From positions 1-49,800 of the forward strand of contig CACZAK010000030.1 in NCBI GenBank assembly GCA_902779075.1: DNA of 49,800 nucleotides. The letters are read 5' to 3'. The position numbers were made by a program, and so were the translations under genes. Positions 42,323 to 49,371 of the stretch are shown here, piece by piece. The stretch comes from an uncultured bacterium. Lineage in GTDB: Bacteria > Verrucomicrobiota > Kiritimatiellia > RFP12 > UBA1067. How positions within the stretch are numbered: position 1 is the stretch's first letter; each line of letters opens with the position of its first letter. The notes under the pieces were generated by a model. The model was not told the DNA's origin. It saw only the letters and a list, made by a program, of their open reading frames with translations, and made no database searches.

Positions 42323-42721
42323 ATGACATTCGGATTGGATACGTCCGTTGTGCTACGACTTCTCACCGGACAGCCGCAGGAACTGGCCGCGCGAGCCCTT
42401 GCACGATATCAAGACGGTATTGCCGCAGGGGATGATTTCTGCGTAAGCGACGTGGTGGCGGCGGAAGCCTATTTTGCGCTTCAACAGCATTATAGAAAGA
42501 CGAAAGAAGAGGCTCTTGAGGCATTGAGGGGATTCTCGTCCGGTGAAGGGATTTCGTTTTCGCAGAATTTCGCCGCGTCGATCAACACGCCGAACATCCA
42601 TAAGGCGAATCCTGGATTTGTCGATCGGATGCTTGTTTCTGGCTACAGGGAACAGGGACAGATCACGCTTTCGTGTGAAAAGTCGTTCAAACGCCTTGCG
42701 GATACAGAGGTGATTTCATAA
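42323..42721 (+). CDS. PIN-domain toxin, VapC-like
   Basis: 132 residues. PIN acidic residues appear in FGLDTSVVLRLL, VVAAEAYFAL and GFVDRML. The last conserved position, usually Asp in a FDKxF-type motif, is Glu here (SCEKSFKRLA). It is probably a ribonuclease toxin paired with the upstream antitoxin. The pair lies directly outside the invertible hsdS segment and may stabilise the island. Confidence 0.8.
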   Translation: MTFGLDTSVVLRLLTGQPQELAARALARYQDGIAAGDDFCVSDVVAAEAYFALQQHYRKTKEEALEALRGFSSGEGISFSQNFAASINTPNIHKANPGFVDRMLVSGYREQGQITLSCEKSFKRLADTEVIS

Positions 42722-42725
42722 AAGC

Positions 42726-43481
42726 ATGGATAGTTTGGGTCGAAACAACTTTGACAAGCGCGGCGGCGAACTCATGCCGCGCGAATTGATGGAACGTGCC
42801 GCAGACCCTGCGCTCGTCCCAGACGAGGCTCTTGTCGCCATTCTTCTCAAGACCGGCGTTCACGGGCTGAACGTCATCGAACTCTCGCGCCGTCTCATCG
42901 AGGCGTTTGGCTCCATGAAGTCGCTCGTCTCCGGCGACTGGCGCACCTTGGAAGAACGCATCAAGGACTGGAACAAGGCGCACTCCGACCGCCCGATCAA
43001 GGGGCTCGGCCACGTCAAGTGCCTTGAACTCGCCGCAGCCTTTGAGATGGGACGCCGCTGGAGTCGTCTCACTCCCGACGAACTCCGCTTGAAGAAGGTA
43101 ACCAATCCAGATGTCGCCTATGAAGTGTTCAAGACAGTCCTCACGCCGGGCGACGACAAAGAGAACCTCTACGCGCTTTTGCTGAACAACAAGAACTGCC
43201 CTATCTGCGAGCCGCTCCGCATCTCTCGCGGCACGGCGGATTCCGCTCCGGCCTTCGCCCGCGACGTATTCAAGGAGGCGCTCAAGTGGGGTGCGGTGGC
43301 CGTCATGGTCGCGCACAACCATCCGTCGGGCGATCCCAAGCCCAGCAAGGCAGACCTCAAGTTCACCGAACGGCTCGCCGTCCTCGCCAAGATCGCGGAG
43401 ATACGCCTCCTTGATCACCTTGTGCTTGGTGATGGAAAATTCGTCTCCATACGCTCGCTGGGCAAAATCTCGTTCGAGTAG
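42726..43481 (+). CDS. radC: RadC family JAB/MPN protein
   Basis: 251 residues. An N-terminal helix-hairpin-helix-like part (ALVAILLKTGVHGLNV) and a C-terminal JAB metalloprotease-like domain with VAHNHPSGDPKPSKAD. Despite the name, a role in DNA repair is not established; such genes often travel with mobile or defence elements. It follows the toxin gene by four bases. Full length and intact. Confidence 0.88.
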   Translation: MDSLGRNNFDKRGGELMPRELMERAADPALVPDEALVAILLKTGVHGLNVIELSRRLIEAFGSMKSLVSGDWRTLEERIKDWNKAHSDRPIKGLGHVKCLELAAAFEMGRRWSRLTPDELRLKKVTNPDVAYEVFKTVLTPGDDKENLYALLLNNKNCPICEPLRISRGTADSAPAFARDVFKEALKWGAVAVMVAHNHPSGDPKPSKADLKFTERLAVLAKIAEIRLLDHLVLGDGKFVSIRSLGKISFE

Positions 43482-43515
43482 ATATTGAAAGTCTAGGGGG
43501 ATAAACCCCATTGAT

Positions 43516-43587
43516 GGAGTAGAAGTGGTGGAGTAGAGACTATGGCGATGACGCAGAGAGACGATACGATAGAGGCGATCAAGCGAC
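43516..43587 (+). repeat. 72-bp direct repeat, copy 1
   Basis: Matches 43975-44046 at 69 of 72 positions. It covers the ribosome-binding region and the first 15 codons of two small genes. Confidence 0.85.
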
Positions 43588-43682
43588 TTGACGCCTTGCT
43601 TGAATATGCCATCATGCATAATGACGAGGACGAGGCAGAGCGCCTTCGCGAGGAGTTGCGCAAGTTGACGGAATCGGTTTGA
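43542..43682 (+). CDS. Small acidic helical protein (46 aa)
   Basis: 46 residues starting MAMTQRDDTIEAIKRLDALL and rich in Glu, Asp, Arg and Leu, ending LREELRKLTESV. Probably a single helix or short coiled coil. GGAG lies eight bases upstream. Its first 15 residues differ by one from the protein at 44001. I do not recognise a family. The open frame and heptad-like pattern make it plausibly real. Confidence 0.5.
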   Translation: MAMTQRDDTIEAIKRLDALLEYAIMHNDEDEAERLREELRKLTESV

Positions 43683-43709
43683 CGGAAGATGGCGGCAGTA
43701 TGGTATAAT
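43679..43709 (+). promoter_or_regulatory. Promoter for the AlbA_2 fragment
   Basis: TGG followed by TATAAT (43704-43709); TTGACG at 43679-43684 lies 19 bases upstream. GAGGAG precedes the ATG. The promoter and ribosome site are intact although the gene is not. Confidence 0.6.
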
Positions 43710-43727
43710 CTGGCGAGGAGGAACACT

Positions 43728-43880
43728 ATGATAACGAAGAGCGAATTGGAAAAAATGCTTGCGTCCACGGAGACGTACCGTGTCGAACGAACCAAGTCCA
43801 CGACGGACAAGTTCGGCGAGGCTGTCTGCGCGTTCGCGAACGACATGCCAGACTGTGATAAACCGGGCTATATTTTCTGA
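43728..43880 (+). pseudogene. Truncated AlbA_2/Schlafen-type protein, N-terminal fragment 1
   Basis: 50 residues: MITKSELEKMLASTETYRVE, then RTKSTTDKFGEAVCAFAND, ending KPGYIF. This is the start of AlbA_2 (Schlafen-like) domain ATP-binding or regulatory proteins, which normally continue after GY with a hydrophobic strand and several hundred residues. Here the frame stops. It is a remnant, or a very short derivative with an intact promoter. Confidence 0.6.
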
Positions 43881-43918
43881 AACAACGTGAAGGATGTATG
43901 ATGTGAGAGGAGGCACTT

Positions 43919-43981
43919 ATGGCATTACCTGTAAACATTGACGATTTGATCAACCATCGTAAGGTGGAATGGGGGGAGTAG
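43919..43981 (+). pseudogene. Truncated AlbA_2-type protein, N-terminal fragment 2
   Basis: 20 residues (MALPVNIDDLINHRKVEWGE) after a GAGGAGG ribosome-binding site. The first 17 match the usual start of another AlbA_2-type protein, where RKVES is followed by an R-x-E-F-K motif. The frame breaks at the edge of the 72-bp repeat (43975), so the repeat's insertion or a deletion ending there truncated the gene. Confidence 0.5.
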
Positions 43982-44046
43982 AAATGGTGGAGTAGAGACT
44001 ATGGCGATGCCGCAGAGAGACGATACGATTGAGGCGATCAAGCGAC
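43975..44046 (+). repeat. 72-bp direct repeat, copy 2
   Basis: Copy of 43516-43587. Its left end is where the second AlbA_2-type frame is broken. Confidence 0.85.
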
Positions 44047-44249
44047 GGGCGGCGGAGAAGAAGGCCGCCGTCGAAAAGAAGAAGGCAGAGGCGCGTGCCC
44101 GCGCCGCGTATCGGCGGAAGCAGGGGCAGGGAGCGAGGTACAGATCGAAACGCTTCCCGCCGACCAGCAGGAACCGGCGAGGAAGGATTGGGCGAAAATC
44201 CTGCGCCCGTTCAAGCGCCGCGAACCGTGGCTATGACCGGATGCGGTGA
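44001..44249 (+). CDS. Small basic protein or frameshifted remnant (82 aa)
   Basis: Starts MAMPQRDDTIEAIKRRAAEK and continues as a Lys/Arg/Ala-rich helix, then turns into an unusual arginine-rich tail. After about residue 36 another frame reads more protein-like (ETLPADQQEPARKDWAKI, ending REPWL), so a single-base shift may have occurred near 44110. It shares its beginning with the gene at 43542. No family recognised. Confidence 0.35.
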   Translation: MAMPQRDDTIEAIKRRAAEKKAAVEKKKAEARARAAYRRKQGQGARYRSKRFPPTSRNRRGRIGRKSCARSSAANRGYDRMR

Positions 44250-44260
44250 AGGTGTGAATG

Positions 44261-44269
44261 TGGTATAAT
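44261..44269 (+). promoter_or_regulatory. Extended -10 promoter for the GH109 gene
   Basis: TGG followed by TATAAT (44264-44269), 77 nt before ATG 44347. No clear -35 element. Confidence 0.6.
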
Positions 44270-44346
44270 TTCAGCAAGCGAGGAAAGCGCCTCATCGCCG
44301 CAGGCGTCAAATGCGCTCCAGTGAAATGGACTTGAAAGGAGTCAAA

Positions 44347-45771
44347 ATGGAAACGAAAAGACAGACAGGTTGTTCGAGAAGGGATTTTCTGATCGGGGCC
44401 GCGGGACTCGGCATCGCCGCCGGCGGATGCCGCAGCGCGGGAGGTTTCTTCGACTTCACCGACGGAGCGCCGATGCACGGTTTCGCGGCTCCGAAGCTGC
44501 CGACCATCCGCGTCGGCGTCGTCGGCATGGGCGGACGCGGCAAGCACTTCCTCAAGCGCGCGCAGTTGATTCCGGGAATCGTCGTGACGGCAATCTGCGA
44601 CAACGTGCCGAAAAAGATCGAGGCGTCGAAGCGCATTCTCGCCGACGCGAAGAAGCCACCCGCAAAGGAGTATCTCGGCGAAGAGGCGTGGAAGGCGCTC
44701 TGCGAGGACCCGAACGTGGACGTGGTGTACAACACGACGCCGTGGTCGCTCCACGTGCCCGTGCAGCTCGCGGCGATGCGCGGCGGCAAGCACGTGTTCA
44801 CCGAAGTGCCGAGCGCGTTCACGGTTGACGAATGCTGGGAGCTCGTCGAGACGAGCGAGAAGACGCGTCGCCACTGCATGCAGCTCGAGAACTGCTGCTA
44901 CGGGGAAGTGGAGATGCTGACCTTCAACCTGGCGAAGCTCGGGATGCTTGGCAAGCTCACGCACGCCGAAGGCGCGTACATCCACGATCTGCGCGGCATG
45001 TCGCGGTCCGAATGGCCGGGAAGCGAATGCTGGCGGTTCGACGAGAACCGCGATCACGGCGGCAACCGCTATCCGACGCACGGTCTCGTGCCGCTCTGTC
45101 TGACGTTCGACGTGAACCGGGGCGACCGCCTCGACTACCTCGTTTCGCTCGACTCCGCGCAGGAGAACTTCAAGGCGTACATGGAGGCCTTCCTCAAGCC
45201 GGACAATCCGCGCCGTTCTGCGAAGATGAAGATGCACGACATGAACTCCACGCTCATCCGGACGGCGAACGGCCGTTCGATCCTCGTGCAGCACGACGTC
45301 GCCTCGCCGCGTCCGTACACGCGCATCCAGCTCGTCAGCGGCACGAAGGGCACGATCTGCAACTATCCCCTGCGCATCGCGCTCGAGGAGAAGACCGGCG
45401 ACGGGAAGGCGCACAAGTGGTGCGACGAGAAGCGCACGGCCGAGATCCTGCAGAAATACCGCCACCCGCTCTGGAAGACGATGGGAAAGCTTGCCAAGCG
45501 CGCGGGCGGACACGGCGGGATGGATTTCATCATGGACATGCGCTGGGCCTACTGTCTCCAGCAGGGACTCCCGCTCGACATGGACGTGTATGACCTTGCG
45601 GCGACGTGCTGCCTCTGCGAGCTGACGGAAAAGTCATCCACCCACAGGTCGATGGCCTGCGACATCCCCGACTTCACGCGCGGCGCGTGGCGCACGAACA
45701 AGCCGCTGGGAATTGTGGATATCGACCTCCAGAAGATGGGCTACAAGCTGGATCGGCCAGTTTCCGCTTGA
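44347..45771 (+). CDS. GH109-type Gfo/Idh/MocA family glycosidase, Tat-exported
   Basis: 474 residues. A twin-arginine signal (SRRDFLIGAAGLGIAAGGC) is followed by a Rossmann NAD-binding start VGVVGMGGRG. DHGGNRYPTHGLVP is a hallmark of GH109, whose members use NAD to cleave alpha-N-acetylgalactosamine. The cysteine after the signal might allow lipidation. It acts in the periplasm or on the surface, on blood-group-like or mucin glycans; substrate inferred from family only. AAAGGAG lies five bases before the ATG, which is preferred over ATG 44311. Confidence 0.85.
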   Translation: METKRQTGCSRRDFLIGAAGLGIAAGGCRSAGGFFDFTDGAPMHGFAAPKLPTIRVGVVGMGGRGKHFLKRAQLIPGIVVTAICDNVPKKIEASKRILADAKKPPAKEYLGEEAWKALCEDPNVDVVYNTTPWSLHVPVQLAAMRGGKHVFTEVPSAFTVDECWELVETSEKTRRHCMQLENCCYGEVEMLTFNLAKLGMLGKLTHAEGAYIHDLRGMSRSEWPGSECWRFDENRDHGGNRYPTHGLVPLCLTFDVNRGDRLDYLVSLDSAQENFKAYMEAFLKPDNPRRSAKMKMHDMNSTLIRTANGRSILVQHDVASPRPYTRIQLVSGTKGTICNYPLRIALEEKTGDGKAHKWCDEKRTAEILQKYRHPLWKTMGKLAKRAGGHGGMDFIMDMRWAYCLQQGLPLDMDVYDLAATCCLCELTEKSSTHRSMACDIPDFTRGAWRTNKPLGIVDIDLQKMGYKLDRPVSA

Positions 45772-45785
45772 GGCCGGCGCAGTGA

Positions 45786-47405
45786 TTAGGCGTTGCGGAC
45801 GATCTTGACGCCGGAGACGGTGCGTTTCTTCGTGGAGAAGGCGATGCCGATGAGCGTGATCGGCTTGCCGGAAGGGCGGAAGCGGTCGGTGTAGGACTTG
45901 TCCTGTATCTGCTCAATCGCCTTCTTCGCCGTGGAGTCGCGCTTCACCTCGATGATGTAGGCGTCCGTCGCCGTTTCAATGGTGAGGTCGATGCGCCCCT
46001 TGTGCGTGCGCACCTCGCCGTCCACGTTGATGCCGATCACGCGCAGCACCACGTACATGATCGCCTGCCACGACTGCTCGTTCTGGCGGTCGGTGAGGTC
46101 GTAGGGGATTGCCGCGAAGAACTGCCGGAACGCCTCCACGAAACCCTCGGGATCGCGGGCACGGAGAGCCTCGCGCGCGCGGCGCGAGATGTTTGACGAG
46201 TCCGTGTCGTCCTGTCCCACGTAAACGCCGGCGAGGGACTTCAAAAAAGAATTCTCGACCTCGAGGTTGGGAAAGCCTAGATGGTACGTCCTGTCAGCGC
46301 CGCTTTGCTCGAACCCCTTGATGGTGAGATAGCCGGTCTGGAAAAGAAGCGTGACTGGCTTGATCCTTTCCGGCTCATACGCTTCGAGGTCGTTTTCATT
46401 TATCGTGAGACTTGATACGTCCATAGGCTTCTTACGGAAGAAATCAATCAGGAATGTCGGTATCGCAGTCTTCGACCACCAGTTGCTCAGCTTCATCGTG
46501 TCGAACGTCATGCCGAGCGAAACCGGATTCACCACGGTCTCCGCATTCTCCTCGAATCTGTAGCCATCGTACCACTTCACGATATCGTTGAATGCGCCGT
46601 CGGCATCTTTGCCCAACTTCTCGCCGAGTGCGGCGAGGCAACAGGGAAAATACCGGTGCACCTCCCCGTGCGTGTAGCCGAAGAGCGTCGCGACGGTCGC
46701 GTTGAGCGTGTAGTCCTTGAGGTTGTTGAGGTCGGAGAATATCGATACCTTCGAGAACTTGCTCACGCCCGTGATGAAGAGGAACCGCTGCTTGCACTCC
46801 AGCGTCTTCAGCACGGAGTAGAACGCCTTGAGCGCATCCTTGAACTCCGTCACCTGCGGTGTCATTAGGTGTCCGAGAAGTGGCTTGTCGTATTCGTCGA
46901 TCAAGACGACCACTTGTCCTTCTTCCTTCGAGTTATTCGCTTCGGAGCCATGCTCCAACGCAACCTTGCGCTGCTCCTCTAACGCCCGGTCATAGAGGTC
47001 GCTGATGAGGTTCTTGAGCGCAATCGCGGGGTTTTCGTCGTCCCTGAACGCAACGCCGTTGCGTTTTGCCTCGTCCTTGATCATGTCGCGCCAGAAGCGC
47101 TTGAGTTCCGGCACGGTCTTCGTTTGGGCGCTGCCCATGTCGAGGTGTATGACGGGCCATTTCCTTGACCAGTTCCATTCCGGCTCGATGGCCAGTCCTT
47201 CAAACAGTTCGCGCTTCCCCTCGAAAAGGCACTTGAGCGTGGAGACGGCGAGCGACTTGCCGAACCGCCGTGGGCGCGCGATGAAGAACTGTCTGCCGCG
47301 CGAATCGTCGGCGAGTTTCTTCAGTATCGCCGTCTTGTCAACATACGAATACTCCCCCATGCGGAGGTTTTCTAACGTGTAGATGTCTGTCGCTGCCTTT
47401 TCCAT
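45786..47405 (-). CDS. AAA-ATPase-like protein with PD-(D/E)XK nuclease (DUF1703)
   Basis: 539 residues from the ATG at 47405. The N-terminus YSYVDKTAILKKL and FFIARPRRFGKSL (a Walker A variant) and the C-terminal RIDLTIETATDAYIIEVKRD with a terminal FSTKKRTVSG tail define the common gut-bacterial AAA_ATPase-like/DUF1703 family. The function is unknown, perhaps a nuclease of mobile or defensive type. It is the only long minus-strand gene outside the hsd island. A -10 box (TATACT) ends seven bases before the start, so its mRNA is predicted leaderless. A longer frame to 47486 lacks support. Confidence 0.85.
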   Translation of the reverse strand: MEKAATDIYTLENLRMGEYSYVDKTAILKKLADDSRGRQFFIARPRRFGKSLAVSTLKCLFEGKRELFEGLAIEPEWNWSRKWPVIHLDMGSAQTKTVPELKRFWRDMIKDEAKRNGVAFRDDENPAIALKNLISDLYDRALEEQRKVALEHGSEANNSKEEGQVVVLIDEYDKPLLGHLMTPQVTEFKDALKAFYSVLKTLECKQRFLFITGVSKFSKVSIFSDLNNLKDYTLNATVATLFGYTHGEVHRYFPCCLAALGEKLGKDADGAFNDIVKWYDGYRFEENAETVVNPVSLGMTFDTMKLSNWWSKTAIPTFLIDFFRKKPMDVSSLTINENDLEAYEPERIKPVTLLFQTGYLTIKGFEQSGADRTYHLGFPNLEVENSFLKSLAGVYVGQDDTDSSNISRRAREALRARDPEGFVEAFRQFFAAIPYDLTDRQNEQSWQAIMYVVLRVIGINVDGEVRTHKGRIDLTIETATDAYIIEVKRDSTAKKAIEQIQDKSYTDRFRPSGKPITLIGIAFSTKKRTVSGVKIVRNA

Positions 47406-47412
47406 GGCGCAT

Positions 47413-47421
47413 AGTATATCA
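47413..47421 (-). promoter_or_regulatory. Extended -10 promoter, leaderless, for the AAA-ATPase/nuclease gene
   Basis: TGA followed by TATACT (47418-47413 on the minus strand), then seven bases ATGCGCC and the ATG. The antitoxin gene has the parallel arrangement ATACGCC and ATG. Confidence 0.6.
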
Positions 47422-47512
47422 TATTTCAGAGCCTTAAGGCGTGCCGCGAAAAGCCTTGTCCGAATGAGTATGTCTTTTGTTACCAATCGGGCACGTAGCG
47501 ACCAGTCGATTA

Positions 47513-47521
47513 TGGTATAAT
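47513..47521 (+). promoter_or_regulatory. Extended -10 promoter for the GH13 gene
   Basis: TGG followed by TATAAT (47516-47521), 46 nt upstream of the ATG. It is divergent from the nuclease promoter about 100 bases away. Confidence 0.65.
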
Positions 47522-47567
47522 AGCGGGCAAGGAGAATAAAGCGAAAATTGATACAAGGAGAGAAGCA

Positions 47568-49001
47568 ATGAAAAAACAGTTATTTGCGGTCATGGCGGCG
47601 GTTGCGGCGATGGTGGCGCTTGGCGCGTCGCGTCCGATGCCGGAGTACCTGAAGAGCGCGGTGGTCTATCAGATCGTTCTCCACAACTTCACGCAGACCG
47701 GAACGTTCAAGGCCGCGCGGGCGATGCTCGACCACGTGCGCTCCACGGGCGCGGACGTGGTGTATCTCACACCGTTTTTCGAGATGGACCGAGACATGGA
47801 TCGCAAATACTGGAGTCCGCGCCAGATCAAGAGCGGATATGATTCGCCGCTCAACCCCTACCGCATCAAGGACTACAACAAGATTGACCCCATCTACGGG
47901 ACGGACAAGGATTTTGACGCCTTCTGCGCGAAGGCCCATTCGCTCGGCATGAAGGTGTATCTCGATCTCGTCTATCTTCACTGCGGGCCGACGTGCGTCC
48001 TCAAGGACCTCGCGCCCGACGCGCTCCAGTACAACCCCGACGGGTCGCTGAAGCTCAACAACTACAACTTCCCGCTCCTCAACTACAAGTCGAAGGCGAC
48101 GCGGAAATACCTCATAGACTCGATGCTCCACTGGATCAGGCGCGGCGCGGACGGCTTCCGGTGCGACGTGGGGTATCAGGTCCCGCTTGAATTCTGGGAG
48201 GAGGCGACGGCGGCGTGCTGGAAGGTGAAGCCCGACCTCGTGATGATAGACGAGGGCAAGCCCACGGAATACCTGAAGACGGCGTTCGACTCGTGCTATG
48301 ACTTCCCGTGGAGTTTCACGATCCGCCGCATGATCGTGAGCGGAACGCCGGGCGGGAAGAGCCCGAAGCACGGGACGTTTGCGGAAAAGATGGATGTCAT
48401 ACGCAAGTATGAGGAGATGGCGCCGGAGAATTCGCGCTTCTTCTGTTTCCTCGACTGCCACGACACCGTGCTTGGCGACCGGGAGCGTCGGTTCGATCGC
48501 ATCCGCCCCGTCGAGGAGGGGAACGCCGCGTACGTGCTGGTGTTTCTGAGAAGGGGAATCGCCGTCCTGTACAACGGCAACGAGATCGCCGACAACGGCA
48601 TTGGCTCCATCTTCATGCCGAACGACAGGAAGCGCGACCGCACGCGCGTCAACTGGGCGCGCGCCCTGCAGCCTTCGGGGAAGAAGCGCCTTGCGCATAT
48701 CCGCAGGCTCGCAAAGCTAAGGCACGAGAATCCGGTGTTTGCTGATGGTACGCAGGAGTGGGTCAAGGGCGGAGAAAGCCAGGGGGCGCTCGCCTTCGTG
48801 CGACGCCTCGGCGACAAGGCCGTGTTCGTGGCGGCGAACCTGACGGGTAAGCCCGTGGAGTTCAAGGCGAGCGTGGGCGAGACGCCCGTCGTTCCGGCGA
48901 ACGGGCATCAGCCCGGCATTCTCATGGCCGATCACGGCAAGCTCGCGGCTGATGGTACCTGCAACCTCGGCCCTTGGGGTTACGTGGTCATCGAGCTCTA
49001 G
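47568..49001 (+). CDS. Secreted GH13 alpha-amylase family glycosidase
   Basis: 477 residues with a signal peptide (MKKQLFAVMAAVAAMVALGA). TIM-barrel motifs: VYLTPFFE, VYLDLVYLHCG, nucleophile D200 in GFRCDVGY, acid/base E229 in VMIDEG, and D299 in CHDTVLGD, with Cys where Asn is usual. A beta-rich C-terminal domain ends in GPWGYVVIEL. It hydrolyses or transfers alpha-glucosidic bonds in the periplasm. AAGGAG lies seven bases upstream of the ATG. Confidence 0.87.
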   Translation: MKKQLFAVMAAVAAMVALGASRPMPEYLKSAVVYQIVLHNFTQTGTFKAARAMLDHVRSTGADVVYLTPFFEMDRDMDRKYWSPRQIKSGYDSPLNPYRIKDYNKIDPIYGTDKDFDAFCAKAHSLGMKVYLDLVYLHCGPTCVLKDLAPDALQYNPDGSLKLNNYNFPLLNYKSKATRKYLIDSMLHWIRRGADGFRCDVGYQVPLEFWEEATAACWKVKPDLVMIDEGKPTEYLKTAFDSCYDFPWSFTIRRMIVSGTPGGKSPKHGTFAEKMDVIRKYEEMAPENSRFFCFLDCHDTVLGDRERRFDRIRPVEEGNAAYVLVFLRRGIAVLYNGNEIADNGIGSIFMPNDRKRDRTRVNWARALQPSGKKRLAHIRRLAKLRHENPVFADGTQEWVKGGESQGALAFVRRLGDKAVFVAANLTGKPVEFKASVGETPVVPANGHQPGILMADHGKLAADGTCNLGPWGYVVIEL

Positions 49002-49022
49002 GCACGCGTGAAATCAATACTC

Positions 49023-49094
49023 CTCTAGCACTTTTAGGATTTCTAGCTTTTCTAAAAAACCTAGACCATCTAGCTCTTCTGGCACCACTGGGCG
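49023..49094. repeat. Eight-copy 9-bp period CTAG array
   Basis: CTAG or a one-base variant occurs at 49025, 49034, 49043, 49052, 49061, 49070, 49079 and, more degenerately, 49088: exactly nine bases apart. The consensus unit is about TTCTAGCNC. It lies just after the GH13 gene. No open frame or family is associated. Confidence 0.8.
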
Positions 49095-49101
49095 TAATTC
49101 A

Positions 49102-49335
49102 CCTCCGAGCCTTCTGATAATTGGAAACAACTATTTAAAACAACTTGCCTTTGGCGCGCGGGCTAACTCGCCCGCGCCCATTTGCCGATCCTCAAACTAC
49201 CACGATTCTGAATGTTCAAGGTGTGCCCGAAGGATAATGTTGTTATTGAAAGTTGTCATGGTTGTTTCCAAATCCCAATACGAGTGGGTAAAAAACGGAG
49301 ATGCGCCCTGCACCACTAGATCTGGCGATTTCTCC
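49102..49335. other. Gene-free stretch with one strong hairpin
   Basis: The intergenic region before the GH29 gene. An 8-bp hairpin (GCGCGGGC 49156-49163 with GCCCGCGC 49170-49177, six-base loop) has no T-run after it. Nothing else recognisable is seen here. Confidence 0.45.
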
Positions 49336-49365
49336 TTGTGACAGATCGGCAAGATGTTGTATACT
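49336..49365 (+). promoter_or_regulatory. Promoter of the GH29 gene, predicting a leaderless mRNA
   Basis: TTGTGA (49336-49341) and TATACT (49360-49365) are 18 bases apart. ATG 49372 lies six bases after the -10 box; an in-frame ATG at 49366 is also possible only if transcription starts unusually early. Confidence 0.55.
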
Positions 49366-49371
49366 ATGAGC

